A stretch of 64,000 nucleotides of DNA from Planctomycetota bacterium. Its GTDB lineage: Bacteria; Planctomycetota; UBA1135; GCA-002686595. Under the pieces are notes generated by a model. It saw nothing but the letters and a program-made list of their open reading frames with translations, did no database searches and was not told the origin of the DNA. How positions within the stretch are numbered: the stretch's first letter is position 1; the number at the start of each line of letters is the position of its first letter. The DNA lies in NCBI GenBank assembly GCA_002683825.1, contig NYUD01000047.1, forward strand, positions 22,962-86,961. The letters run 5' to 3'. The translations under genes were made by a program, and so were the position numbers. Below, one piece after another: positions 53,537 to 63,340 of this stretch.

Positions 53537-54193
53537 TCAGCGGATTCCTTCGAGGGTAGCCAGGGATCGCTGTATGGCTTCGCGGATGTGTTCGGTGGCC
53601 TGCGGAGCCCCTGGAGCGAGGGGCTTTCCGAAGGCCATACGAATGGTATGCGGGCGGGGGAGTTTATGGTGCCGCGAAAACGATGCATAACTGCCACGAA
53701 TGCCGACGGGGACCAGGGGCACTTTGCTGCGCTTGATCGCAAAGAGCGCCCCGCCGCGAAACTCGCCCAGGCGCCCGTCGCTGGTACGCGTGCCCTCCGG
53801 AAAGATCGCCACGGCGTAGCCCGCATCGAGACGCTCCCCGATGGCGCGCAGGGCGGCGCGGTCGCTTTCCCCCGGACCGACGAGAATGCCGCCGCACACC
53901 CGGATCACCCAGGCGATCAGCCGTGAGCTCGTCAGGGTGCCGCGCGCCACGAAGGAAACGTGGCGCCGAAAGGAAGCAGCAACGGCAGGAATGTCCAGGT
54001 ACGAGGCGTGATTGGCCACCACCAGGAGGCCGCCCTCGCTGGGCGCGTTCTTCTGTCCGTGCACCCGCAGGCGATGGAAAAGCCTGAGGTAGGTCCAGGA
54101 CAAGAGCCGAATGAGCCGGTAGAAAAAAACGGAGCCCGCCGGGCTGTAGGAGCCTGTAGCCCCTGCAGGGGGGGACCCGAGGTTGGAATTCAC
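53537..54193 (-). CDS. plsC: 1-acyl-sn-glycerol-3-phosphate acyltransferase-like protein
   Basis: A 218-residue membrane-associated acyltransferase making phosphatidic acid or acylating a related lipid. The NHASYLD motif (HX4D) near 61 and FPEGTR near 132 are the catalytic and phosphate-binding blocks. A hydrophobic N-terminal helix (FFYRLIRLLSWTYLRLF) anchors it. The start is GTG at 54193, overlapping the cmk stop (GTGA). The cmk-plsC-rpsA order supports housekeeping lipid synthesis. Confidence 0.88.
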   Translation of the reverse strand: MNSNLGSPPAGATGSYSPAGSVFFYRLIRLLSWTYLRLFHRLRVHGQKNAPSEGGLLVVANHASYLDIPAVAASFRRHVSFVARGTLTSSRLIAWVIRVCGGILVGPGESDRAALRAIGERLDAGYAVAIFPEGTRTSDGRLGEFRGGALFAIKRSKVPLVPVGIRGSYASFSRHHKLPRPHTIRMAFGKPLAPGAPQATEHIREAIQRSLATLEGIR

Positions 54194-54840
54194 CGGGGAG
54201 CCCCTCCCCGTATGCGTTCCAGGATGCTCTCGACGACCTCCTGGACGGCCAGGCCGTCGGCCTCGACCACGATCGCATCCGGAGCCCGTTTGAGCGGCGA
54301 GTGGGCCCGGGTCGTATCCAGGCGATCGCGCCGCTCGATGTCGTCGCGGACCTCGTCGAGCCGTTCGAGCGTCCCTTCTTGAAGCGCTCGGCGGCGTGCG
54401 CGTTCGTCCGCGCTGGCGTTGAGAAAGAACTTGTGGTCGGCATCGGGGAATACGACCGTCGTCGTATCCCGTCCCTCGGCCACGATCCCGGGGCTACGCT
54501 TTCCGATCTCCCGCTGACGCTCGACGACGGCCTCGCGCACCCCCGGGTGGGCCGAGACAGCAGAAACGTTCAAAGTCACCGTCGAGCTGCGGATGCCCGG
54601 CTCACCCGGCCGCCCATCGATGAGAATACGTCCCTCTCGATCGAATCCGAGGTTGAGCTCGCAGGCCACGGCGGCGCACGATTTGGCGTCGGAAGGATGG
54701 ACCCCCCGCTCGAGGACCGCCAAGGTCACCGCGCGGTACATCGCTCCAGTGTCGAGAAAGGTCATCCCCAAGGCGACGGAAACGCGCTTAGCTACGGTGC
54801 TCTTGCCCGCACCAGCGGGCCCGTCTATGGCAATGATCAT
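54190..54840 (-). CDS. cmk: Cytidylate kinase
   Basis: Phosphorylates CMP and dCMP. At 216 residues, with Walker A GPAGAGKST near 8-16, TGAMYRAVTL, and the NMP-binding segment IVAEGRDTTTVVFPDADHKF, where GRDTTT replaces the common GRDIGT. The C-terminal lid region is RRDRLDTTRAHSPLKRA. The ATG at 54840 (MIIAIDGPAG) is chosen because the longer frame lies within hairpin sequence. Overlaps plsC. Confidence 0.95.
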   Translation of the reverse strand: MIIAIDGPAGAGKSTVAKRVSVALGMTFLDTGAMYRAVTLAVLERGVHPSDAKSCAAVACELNLGFDREGRILIDGRPGEPGIRSSTVTLNVSAVSAHPGVREAVVERQREIGKRSPGIVAEGRDTTTVVFPDADHKFFLNASADERARRRALQEGTLERLDEVRDDIERRDRLDTTRAHSPLKRAPDAIVVEADGLAVQEVVESILERIRGGAPR

Positions 54841-54842
54841 GG

Positions 54843-54877
54843 GGTTCCGGGGAACCGTCCCCTCCACGTTGGAGGGG
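54843..54877. other. Two adjacent hairpins in the cmk leader
   Basis: GGTTCC/GGAACC (54843-54848, 54851-54856) and CCCCTCC/GGAGGGG (54859-54865, 54871-54877) lie directly upstream of the cmk ATG, between lpxH and cmk. The GGAGGGG sequence also resembles a ribosome-binding site, so the second stem could hide it. No T-run is seen. Confidence 0.5.
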
Positions 54878-54906
54878 CTAACAGGATAGGCACTGCTCCC
54901 CGGAGA

Positions 54907-55665
54907 TCAACCATCGCCCGGCTCGGGCCCGCGTTCGGAGACCCCGAGCGCCCCCCCCGGCAGCACCTCCATGACCCCGGCCGGACCTCCGAAAGCATCC
55001 AGAACGATCCAGCGGGCCTTTCCGAGGGGTTCATCGCGGTGGCGGTGTGCGTGCCCGCAGACCAGGAGATCCGCCCCCCAGCGGAGCACAAACGCCTCCG
55101 CCGCGGCCCGTTGCTGACGGACCTCGTCCGCGGGCTTGCGCTCGAGATCCTTCTCCGAGACCCGCCTCAGGTGCCTGGCCGCCAGGTTCGCCAGCCCGGG
55201 CAAGCGGGGCGCGACAAAGCGCACCGGCCAGGAGCGAAGAACCCGGCGCAGGAGCTGGTATCGCCTGTCCAGGGTGCACAGCTCGTCGCCGTGCAGGAAG
55301 AGCACCCGGGTGGCGTCGGGGGTTTGTCCCAGGATCGCCTCGGTGTGGACGCGGCACCCGGTCCGCCGTTCGAAGCCGGCGTCCAGCAGAAAGTCCCGGT
55401 TGCCGAGCAGGACATCGATGCCGGTCCCCCGGGCCACACAACGAGCGAGGGCAGCCAGGGCCTCTTCGGTCCCCGCGTAGCGCGCCTGGGACATGCCGAC
55501 CCAGTAGTCGAACAGGTCCCCCAGGATCAGCAGGCGCGACACGCCCTCCAGGGTCTCGAGCCAACGCACGAAGGAATCGACAGAGGAGGCGTCTTCGACC
55601 GCAAGGTGCAGGTCGGCGATCACGAGGTTCCCAACCTCAAGCTGGATCGGATCGAGGCGGGTCAT
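54907..55665 (-). CDS. lpxH: UDP-2,3-diacylglucosamine diphosphatase-like metallophosphoesterase
   Basis: A 252-residue calcineurin-like phosphoesterase with IADLHL (DxH), LGDLFDYWVG, LGNRDFLL (GNRD), HGDELC and CGHAHRHR. This is the set seen in LpxH, which makes lipid X in lipid A biosynthesis at the inner membrane. Together with gmhB and the TolC-like gene it points to an outer membrane with lipid A. It follows the NtrC-like gene by six bases. A related UshA- or YqeG-like phosphoesterase is less likely. Confidence 0.85.
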   Translation of the reverse strand: MTRLDPIQLEVGNLVIADLHLAVEDASSVDSFVRWLETLEGVSRLLILGDLFDYWVGMSQARYAGTEEALAALARCVARGTGIDVLLGNRDFLLDAGFERRTGCRVHTEAILGQTPDATRVLFLHGDELCTLDRRYQLLRRVLRSWPVRFVAPRLPGLANLAARHLRRVSEKDLERKPADEVRQQRAAAEAFVLRWGADLLVCGHAHRHRDEPLGKARWIVLDAFGGPAGVMEVLPGGALGVSERGPEPGDG

Positions 55666-55671
55666 GGCGCC

Positions 55672-57021
<1,350 letters not shown>

Positions 57022-57029
57022 GGGCTTGC

Positions 57030-57584
57030 TCAGTGGTGTCCGCTGGAGGAGGGAGCCGAGGGGTTTCCGACCAAGGGGCCCGGGGAGCGGTAGACGAAGC
57101 GGTCTCCGCCCTCCTGGGTTGCTTCAGCAAGTCCGATCTCCGCCGCCTCGACCAGGCTGTCGAAGAACATCGTGTTCTCGTTCTCGAAGTGGGAGATGCC
57201 GGACGAGAGGGTGATGACGACGCCGTGCCCCTCGGCCTCGAACGCGAGGGTGCGTGCGGCCGCGATCAGCCTCCGAGCCGTGACCTCAGCGCCCGCGCGC
57301 GTCGTGTGGGGCAGGATGGCCATCAGGCGATCGTCCACCAACCGCCCCAGGTAGTCGCAGGTACGCGTCGCGTTCTGCAGAAGATCGACGACGTCCACGA
57401 GCACCCTTTCGCGGAACTCGTACCCGTAGAGGTCCCGCAGATTGTCGAGCCGGTCGATCCCGCAGACCATGCAGCTCACGGGGTAGCCGTAGCGCTGGGC
57501 TCGGCTGAACTCGACCCGCATAAGGTGGCGGATCTGCGTCAGGGAAAAAACGCTCGCTGCGGGGTCTTGCTCGTGGTGCTCCAT
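57030..57584 (-). CDS. Degenerate GGDEF-domain protein
   Basis: A 184-residue protein with a diguanylate-cyclase-like fold (VFSLTQIRHLMRVEFSRAQR, then SCMVCGIDRLDNLRDLYGY, then LSSGISHFENE). The active-site GGDEF is replaced by VDDRL at 83-87, within GRLVDDRLMAILP. It therefore should not make c-di-GMP; it may be a signalling scaffold or receptor. No membrane segment or sensor domain is present. It lies directly upstream of the NtrC-type activator and 82 bases after the FHA gene. Confidence 0.8.
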   Translation of the reverse strand: MEHHEQDPAASVFSLTQIRHLMRVEFSRAQRYGYPVSCMVCGIDRLDNLRDLYGYEFRERVLVDVVDLLQNATRTCDYLGRLVDDRLMAILPHTTRAGAEVTARRLIAAARTLAFEAEGHGVVITLSSGISHFENENTMFFDSLVEAAEIGLAEATQEGGDRFVYRSPGPLVGNPSAPSSSGHH

Positions 57585-57666
57585 GGCTCAAAGGGGACCG
57601 GCGAACTTACGTCGCCTAGAGGCGCTTCTCAAGCTCCCGCAGGCCAACCAACCGTGTTCGCAGAGC

Positions 57667-58461
57667 TCAGTTCCGGGCGAGAACGCGCTCGAAGAGCGCA
57701 TCGAAGCTGATCCCGCGCTGATAGAGAAAGGCCATGATAAGGACCAGAATCAGCGAGTAGACCGCGATGGCGATGAACTGCGCCGCCAGGTAGGCCAGAC
57801 CGCGCTTCGTCGCCCTGCGAGCGCGCCGGCCCGCCCCGCGGGCCCCGCGCGCCAGAGGGGCCATCAAGAAATCCCGCAACAGGCGTCCTGACCGCTCCAA
57901 GAGCCGCAGGTCGTCGATCCCGGGTTTGCCCGCCTCATAGAGTTCCTGCGCGCAATCCTCGACGACGAATTCGCCCTCCATCACCCGTTTCTGCCAGCGC
58001 CTGACGAGACCCCGATCGGTCATGTTCAGCTCGACCATCATGCCGGCCACCAGGCGTTTCCAGATTCGCTCCTGTTCCGGACTGCTCGCCAAAGAGGCCG
58101 GGGGAGTGCCCGCCTCCCCGGGCAATTCTTCCAGGGAGGCCAGCCCCTCCTCCGCAGCCGAGCCCCCGTAGGACAGGGAGAGGCCGGCCCATTCGATCAC
58201 GTCCCCGGGTCGCAGGGCCGTCTCATCGAAGGGCCTGCCGGCGATGTTCGGGGGCGTCCCCTCACCCAGGAATACGGCCCGGGGGGGCCGGTTCCAGACG
58301 TGGAGCTGGTCACCCCTCGCCGAGGGCCCGAGAGAGGAAAGGGGCACATGGATCTCCACCTCGTCCGGAATTTCACCGTGCCCGACGCGGGTCAAACCTT
58401 CGCGAAGGATCTCGCGACGGGCGCCTCCGGGACCGCTGATATCGAGCCAACTTCCACCCAC
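57667..58461 (-). CDS. FHA-like domain protein with a C-terminal membrane helix
   Basis: A 264-residue protein. The N-terminal beta-domain (about 1-105) has FHA-like features: REILREGLTRVGHGEIPDE and a late LRPGDVIEWAGLSLSYG. The middle is helical and charged, with a basic segment at about 205-220 (GARGAGRRARRATKRG) before one transmembrane helix (YLAAQFIAIAVYSLILVLIM). FHA domains bind phosphothreonine, so Ser/Thr-kinase signalling is possible. GTG at 58461 with AGG five bases upstream is used. Divergent from rpoN. Confidence 0.7.
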   Translation of the reverse strand: MGGSWLDISGPGGARREILREGLTRVGHGEIPDEVEIHVPLSSLGPSARGDQLHVWNRPPRAVFLGEGTPPNIAGRPFDETALRPGDVIEWAGLSLSYGGSAAEEGLASLEELPGEAGTPPASLASSPEQERIWKRLVAGMMVELNMTDRGLVRRWQKRVMEGEFVVEDCAQELYEAGKPGIDDLRLLERSGRLLRDFLMAPLARGARGAGRRARRATKRGLAYLAAQFIAIAVYSLILVLIMAFLYQRGISFDALFERVLARN

Positions 58462-58658
58462 GGACCTGCTTTACTTTCCAAAGGCCCCCGGGTCACCCCC
58501 CTTCTCGGCTCGTTCAAAAAAAAACCGCCCAACTCCACCACCCCTCGCCCGGCCCTTCTCCGGGATTCCGCATACAATGCGGGTTGTGGCGCCCATCGTG
58601 CTCGACTACCAGAGAGGTAGAAGAGTTCGGTGTTCCCGCCAAATTCCAGGAAAAACAA
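58462..58658. other. Divergent intergenic region of the FHA and rpoN genes
   Basis: These 197 bases hold a run of nine A at 58516-58524, unusual in this GC-rich region. A short dyad CCGCAT-ACA-ATGCGG lies at 58568-58582, containing TACAAT (58573-58578), which resembles a -10 box for rpoN; no clear -35 was found. AGGA at 58648-58651 is the rpoN ribosome-binding site. Confidence 0.45.
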
Positions 58659-60080
58659 TTGCGAATAGGACTCTCCCAAACGGCCCGGATGGAGCAGCGA
58701 CTCGTTCAGTCGCCGCAGATGATTCAGGCCATGCAGATCCTGCAGCTGTCGGCCCTAGATCTCGTGGACCGAATCTCGCAGGAGCTCCTTGAGAATCCTT
58801 TTCTCGAAGTCGACGAGAGCACCCCGGAGGAAGAGTCTTCCCCTCCCGAGAAGGAAGCCGACGGGGAGACGGTCGCCCTGGAAGGAATGATCGACGAGTT
58901 GGAGCGCTACGACCGCGACTTCGGGGACGGTTCGCAACGGCGGATCTCCGGGGAGGATGTCGACCGGAAACTCGAGGCGATGGCGAACACCCCGGCCACG
59001 TACCACAGTCTCGGGGACGCCTTGATGGGTCAGATCGCCCTCAGCGATCTCGACGAGCATCGGCGTGAAATCGCCGAGTACCTCGTCTATTCGCTCGATT
59101 CGCGCGGATACCTGACGGATCCTCTCGAAGCGATCGCTTCCCAAAGCGGGATCGCCAATGTCACTGTCGAAGAGCTCGAGGAGACCCTGAGCGATCTCCG
59201 CCACGCCACCCACCCGGCCCTTGGGGCCCGCGATCTTCAGGAGTGTCTGCTACTGCAGCTCGAGCCCAGCGGAGTGGATACGCCCCTGGTGCGAGCCCTC
59301 GTCGAGAACCATCTCGCCGACATCACGACCAACCGCTTGCCGCACATTGCGCGCGCGACGGGACACACGATCGTCGAGGTCAAGCACGCCATCGATTCGA
59401 TAAGACACCTGGATCCAAGCCCCGGGCGAGAGTACGGCGAGTCCTCGGCGGAGACGATCCATCCCGATATTCTGGTTCTTGAGATCGACGGTACCTTCGA
59501 GGTTCAGCTGACCCGCCAGGGTGTGCCTGCACTGACGATCAGCTCCACCTACAGGCAACTGCTGCGTAAGGGCGGCAAGGCCGAGGGCGTCCGTAAGTGG
59601 GTCAAGGAACGACTCGAGTCCGCCCGTTGGTTGATCGAAGCCATCGAGCAGCGCCAGAGTACGCTCTTGCGAATCGCCAACGTCGTGTTCGAGCGTCAAG
59701 ACGGATTCCTCCAGCGCGGCGTCAAGGCACTCGTGCCCCTGCGTATGCTCGAGGTGGCCGACGAGACCGGCGTACACATCTCGACCGTCAGCCGCGCGGT
59801 GGCAGGCAAGTACGCCCAGACCCCCCACGGCATCCTCCCGCTGCGTTTTTTCTTCTCCGGAGGCACCGCCAAGGACTCCGGTGGCATGGCCAGCCAGGCC
59901 TCGATCAAGCAGCTCATCAAGGAGCTCATCGAGAAAGAGGACTCCTCGGCCCCCCACTCGGACGATCGGCTGGCCGACCTCCTGAAGGCGAGTAGCGGCA
60001 TCGGTATCGCCCGCCGGACCATCACGAAGTACCGCAAGGCCCTGAAAATCCCCGGGTCCTCCCAGCGGCGCGTGTTCTAG
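58659..60080 (+). CDS. rpoN: RNA polymerase sigma-54 factor
   Basis: A 473-residue alternative sigma factor. The Q-rich activator-binding region I reads LSQTARMEQRLVQSPQMIQA, followed by LELLENPFLEVDES-type acidic sequence, a core-binding domain, a helix-turn-helix (GVHISTVSRAVAGKYAQTP) and the C-terminal RpoN box (ARRTITKYRKALKIPGS). The start is TTG at 58659 with AGGA seven bases upstream, giving an N-terminus aligned with the family; the frame opening at 58584 adds unrelated residues. It needs an AAA+ activator, and one is encoded at 55672-57021. Confidence 0.95.
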   Translation: MRIGLSQTARMEQRLVQSPQMIQAMQILQLSALDLVDRISQELLENPFLEVDESTPEEESSPPEKEADGETVALEGMIDELERYDRDFGDGSQRRISGEDVDRKLEAMANTPATYHSLGDALMGQIALSDLDEHRREIAEYLVYSLDSRGYLTDPLEAIASQSGIANVTVEELEETLSDLRHATHPALGARDLQECLLLQLEPSGVDTPLVRALVENHLADITTNRLPHIARATGHTIVEVKHAIDSIRHLDPSPGREYGESSAETIHPDILVLEIDGTFEVQLTRQGVPALTISSTYRQLLRKGGKAEGVRKWVKERLESARWLIEAIEQRQSTLLRIANVVFERQDGFLQRGVKALVPLRMLEVADETGVHISTVSRAVAGKYAQTPHGILPLRFFFSGGTAKDSGGMASQASIKQLIKELIEKEDSSAPHSDDRLADLLKASSGIGIARRTITKYRKALKIPGSSQRRVF

Positions 60081-60165
60081 GAATCCTCGCACCGTCGCCA
60101 ACTGCCCTTTCCGAGGTGTACTTGGTATCGTGCCCGCGAACCTCTGACGGAGGCATGCAAGAAAC

Positions 60166-60732
60166 ATGGGCGTACGGGCCACCGAATTACGAAAAGGCCA
60201 GGTGATCGAGAGGGACGGGGATCTGCTCCTGATCACGGACTACGAGCACAAGACGCCGGGCAACCTGAGGGCCATAATCAACCTCAAGACGCGTTCGTTG
60301 AAGAACGGTCAGGCAGGTTCGATACGTCTGGGTTCCGGGGACACGCTAGAGGTTGCCTTCCTTGAGCGCCGCAAGTCCGAGTATCTCTACAAGGAAATCC
60401 ACGGAACCTACGTGTTCATGGACTCGGAGAACTACGAGCAGTTCGAGCTCTCCGATGAGCTGGTGGGCGCCATGATGGGCTACGTCCGCGAAAACACGAC
60501 GGTCTCGGTCACCTTCCACGGAACGACAGCGGTCGGCGTCGAGCTGCCCTCCCAGGTCACACTGAAGGTCACCGAATCCGAGGTGGCGGTCAAAGGCAAC
60601 ACGGCCAACACCGTGAAGAAGGACGCGGTTCTCGAAACGGGCCTGAAGATCAAGGTGCCGATGCACATCGATGTCGGCGAAGAGGTCCGCGTTTCGACCG
60701 ATACGGGCGAATTCCAGGGTCGCGCGAACTGA
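60166..60732 (+). CDS. efp: Elongation factor P
   Basis: A 188-residue protein that rescues ribosomes stalled at polyprolines. It has a KOW-like N-domain and two OB folds, ending VRVSTDTGEFQGRAN. The loop tip, modified on Lys34 or Arg32 in characterised EF-P, reads HKTPGNLRA here, with Asn33 at the tip. This recalls the TPGN loop of some EF-P-like proteins. Pro-rich exported proteins in this window (the two HEAT paralogs) could be clients. GGAGG lies 12 bases before the ATG. Convergent with the glycosyltransferase gene. Confidence 0.94.
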   Translation: MGVRATELRKGQVIERDGDLLLITDYEHKTPGNLRAIINLKTRSLKNGQAGSIRLGSGDTLEVAFLERRKSEYLYKEIHGTYVFMDSENYEQFELSDELVGAMMGYVRENTTVSVTFHGTTAVGVELPSQVTLKVTESEVAVKGNTANTVKKDAVLETGLKIKVPMHIDVGEEVRVSTDTGEFQGRAN

Positions 60733-60747
60733 CCCCCCTCGCCGACC

Positions 60748-62166
60748 TCAATCGCTGAGATAGACGGAGACGCCCAGGTCCCGCGGCGTCCACGAGAGGG
60801 GGAAGGTGGCGACCTCGCGGCAGTCCCGAAGGATCTCGCGAAGTTCTTCGCGCAGTTCGGGAGTCCAGACGCTCAGTAGCTCGTCGTTCACGACGTACCA
60901 GGTCCGTCGGTCGTAACGCTGCCAGTCCTGATTCTGCCGGATGCGCCAGATGTCGAGCCACGTCACTGCCCTCCAATCCCGCAGGTCGGTCTTCCAGGGG
61001 TCGAGGTAGAACTCCCCGACAGGTGCGTCCATTCCGAAGACGAGATCGCTCTCGCGCCGGTGATCGAACACGTAGGCGTAGGCTTCCCGCCAACGGGGAC
61101 GATCACCGTTACGCAGAAAATACAGACCCGAATCCAGGCAACCGGGCAGAACCAGGAAGCCCAGGAAAAGAATCGTCGAAGAGCGACGGCGGATCGTCTT
61201 CATCAGGGGCACCACGGCCACCGCCGCCAACCAGGGCAGGAGCACGAAGACGTACTGCGCACTCACGAGAACGAAGAGCGATGCCACGACGGCGAAACAC
61301 AGCGAGGGGACCGCTACCGCCAGGGGAATGAAGCCGCGGTGCAGACGGTCCTTGATGACGATCCAGGCGCCAAAAAGAAAGGCCACTCCCACCGTCGGGG
61401 TGAGGTAGTAACCGCTCGTCACGAAGAGGTGCAAGGTGCTGCCGCCACCCTTCTGAGCCTGATACTTCGACCAGACCTCGAGGGCCCAACCGGCTCCCGC
61501 ACCCACCCCCAGAAAGGCACAGAGCGAAAGTAGGTTCCAGGGCACCTTTTCGATGGCTTCGGTCGGTGGTCTTTGAAACCAGAGCGACGTCCAGGGCAGC
61601 ATGACCAGCGGGACGCCCAGCAGGAGGGCGCTGGGATGGGCCAGGGGGGAGAGGGCGAGCAGGAAAAGCCCGATCCCCAAGAAGAGCGATCGGCCGCGCT
61701 CGATTCCGGAAAGCAAGAGCCCTCCTCCACCCAGGGCCAGGAGTTGAGCGAGGGTGTAGAAGCGGGCGGTCTGGGACCAATACAGGTGCCAGCTCGAACA
61801 GGCGATGACGAGGGCGGCGCCCGCTGCCGGGCGAGCCCCGAGGATCGGACGGAAGACCAGATACGTCGTGGGGATGACCAGCCAACCGAAGACCGCCGAA
61901 GGGAACCGCAGCAGGAACTCGTCGGGCCGCCCGTCCACGAATCCGTAGAAAAGGCCGAAGAGCCCGTATCCGAGTGGATTGTCGAATCCTTCCCGGTTGT
62001 AGACGTCGGCCAGGGTAAACGCCTCATCGAGCCAGAGGCTCCACTGGCCGAGAAGAACAAAACGCACGAATCCGAGCGCCAGGGCGAAAAGAAAGATCTT
62101 TTGCGCCAAGGGGTCGGACTCGGATCCAGACCCGACGCGATCGCGCCGATCCATGGTCATACTCAT
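60748..62166 (-). CDS. GT39/ArnT-like membrane glycosyltransferase
   Basis: A 472-residue polytopic protein with about nine or ten hydrophobic helices. The first periplasmic loop carries LWLDEAFT (the family D-E pair), followed by RFPSAVFG and SSWHLYWSQTARFYTLAQLL. This is the architecture of dolichyl- or undecaprenyl-phosphate sugar transferases acting at the periplasmic face, as in ArnT and PMT. Acceptor unknown; lipid A or protein glycosylation are both possible. ATG at 62166 is used, with alternatives at 62160 and 62154. Divergent from the PEGA lipoprotein gene. Confidence 0.85.
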   Translation of the reverse strand: MSMTMDRRDRVGSGSESDPLAQKIFLFALALGFVRFVLLGQWSLWLDEAFTLADVYNREGFDNPLGYGLFGLFYGFVDGRPDEFLLRFPSAVFGWLVIPTTYLVFRPILGARPAAGAALVIACSSWHLYWSQTARFYTLAQLLALGGGGLLLSGIERGRSLFLGIGLFLLALSPLAHPSALLLGVPLVMLPWTSLWFQRPPTEAIEKVPWNLLSLCAFLGVGAGAGWALEVWSKYQAQKGGGSTLHLFVTSGYYLTPTVGVAFLFGAWIVIKDRLHRGFIPLAVAVPSLCFAVVASLFVLVSAQYVFVLLPWLAAVAVVPLMKTIRRRSSTILFLGFLVLPGCLDSGLYFLRNGDRPRWREAYAYVFDHRRESDLVFGMDAPVGEFYLDPWKTDLRDWRAVTWLDIWRIRQNQDWQRYDRRTWYVVNDELLSVWTPELREELREILRDCREVATFPLSWTPRDLGVSVYLSD

Positions 62167-62238
62167 CTCGGGCACTGCGGGAGGTTTCCAAAGCCTCCGC
62201 CGCTTGTAAACTCCAACGTCCGAAAGCCCACGTCCTGG

Positions 62239-62652
62239 ATGATGCAAACCCCCTCCCAACTCCGCCCTTGCGGACTCCTCGCAGGCGCCCTGCTTCTGGG
62301 GACGGCCTGCATCAACGTGACCCCTCCGGGTGTCTTCTTCGCAAGCCAGCCGCCGGGTGCACGGGTCGTTCTGGATGAGGTCGATTCGGGATACGTGACT
62401 CCCTGCATGATCGACCTCGACGACGATCGTCCCCACGAGGTGCGGTTGGAATACCAGGGCTATCAGACGCGCATCTTCAAGGTGGTGCCGGGCAAGCGCG
62501 TGTTGGTCATCCCCTGGGCCTACGCTGTCAGTGAGAACGTCCAGTTTCCGCTATTCGCACCCACCCAGGACTTGTTCTACCCACGGCGGGTCGACAAGAA
62601 CTCCGTGCCGGGGCGAATCTACGTGCGCTTGCACCCGCAGAGCGCGGATTGA
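62239..62652 (+). CDS. PEGA-domain lipoprotein
   Basis: A 137-residue protein. The leader ends GTACINV (lipobox-like, C at about 24). A PEGA beta-domain follows: QPPGARVVLDEVDSGYVTPC, then HEVRLEYQGYQTR and VVPGKRV. PEGA domains occur in surface proteins; their role is structural or binding, not catalytic. Two adjacent ATG codons at 62239 and 62242 are both possible. Its stop overlaps gmhB (TGATG). Confidence 0.8.
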   Translation: MMQTPSQLRPCGLLAGALLLGTACINVTPPGVFFASQPPGARVVLDEVDSGYVTPCMIDLDDDRPHEVRLEYQGYQTRIFKVVPGKRVLVIPWAYAVSENVQFPLFAPTQDLFYPRRVDKNSVPGRIYVRLHPQSAD

Positions 62653-63260
62653 TGGCCGCGCCTCAACGCGCAGTCTTTCTGGATCGCGATGGAACCTTGC
62701 TCGATGAAACGGGCTACCTGGCTGATCCCGGCGAGCTGAAGCTTCTGGACGGAATCGCCGCTGCGCTCCGCCGACTGCGGCAGGGCTCGTTCTTTCTCTG
62801 TGTCGTCACGAATCAGAGCGGTATCGCCCGCGGCCTCTTCGACGAAGCCGATCTGGACCGGATTCATCGGCGCATGCAAGAGAAACTCGCCGCCGCCGGG
62901 GTGAGCCTGGACGCAATTCTGCATTGCCCCCACCACCCGGACCACGGCTCCCAGCCCCTGCGCAAGCGCTGCCTCTGCCGCAAGCCCGCACCTGGCATGC
63001 TGCTCGAGGCCGCCAGCCGCTTCGGCCTGGATCTTCCGAACAGCTGGTCGATCGGTGACTCCGGGCGCGACCTGGAGGCCTCTAGGCGCGCAGGGGTCTC
63101 GGGGCGGATCCTGGTTCTGACCGGCAAGGGGAAGGCGACCCTGAAGGAATTGAGCGCGGCTGAGCTCGAGGCCACGCACGTCGTCCCGAACCTGGCCACC
63201 GCGGTCGAGACGATCCTCACGGCGGACACTTTCGATGGCGAAGGCCTACGAAGCACGTAG
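62652..63260 (+). CDS. gmhB: D-glycero-D-manno-heptose-1,7-bisphosphate 7-phosphatase
   Basis: A 202-residue HAD-family enzyme. Motif 1 is FLDRDGTLLDE near 9-19, then VVTNQSGIARG, the zinc site CPHHPDH with C-x-C in RKRCLCRKP, and IGDSGRDLEASRRAG. It removes the 7-phosphate in ADP-heptose synthesis for LPS core, or in GDP-heptose synthesis. The ATG at 62652 shares A with the upstream stop; a TTG one codon earlier is unlikely. Histidinol-phosphatase (HisB-N) is related, but zinc-site spacing favours GmhB. Confidence 0.9.
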   Translation: MAAPQRAVFLDRDGTLLDETGYLADPGELKLLDGIAAALRRLRQGSFFLCVVTNQSGIARGLFDEADLDRIHRRMQEKLAAAGVSLDAILHCPHHPDHGSQPLRKRCLCRKPAPGMLLEAASRFGLDLPNSWSIGDSGRDLEASRRAGVSGRILVLTGKGKATLKELSAAELEATHVVPNLATAVETILTADTFDGEGLRST

Positions 63261-63284
63261 ACGTGGTGGTGAGAACTCCGGGGC

Positions 63285-63320
63285 GGGGCCGGGTTTGGCC
63301 GCTCGCGCCGCCGGCCCCGG
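63285..63320. terminator. Hairpin between convergent gmhB and FemAB genes
   Basis: CGGGGCCGG (63285-63293) pairs with CCGGCCCCG (63312-63320) across an 18-base loop. It lacks a T-run on either side, so termination may be weak or Rho-dependent. Confidence 0.5.
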
Positions 63321-63340
63321 TCATTCCGCCATCCCCGCAC

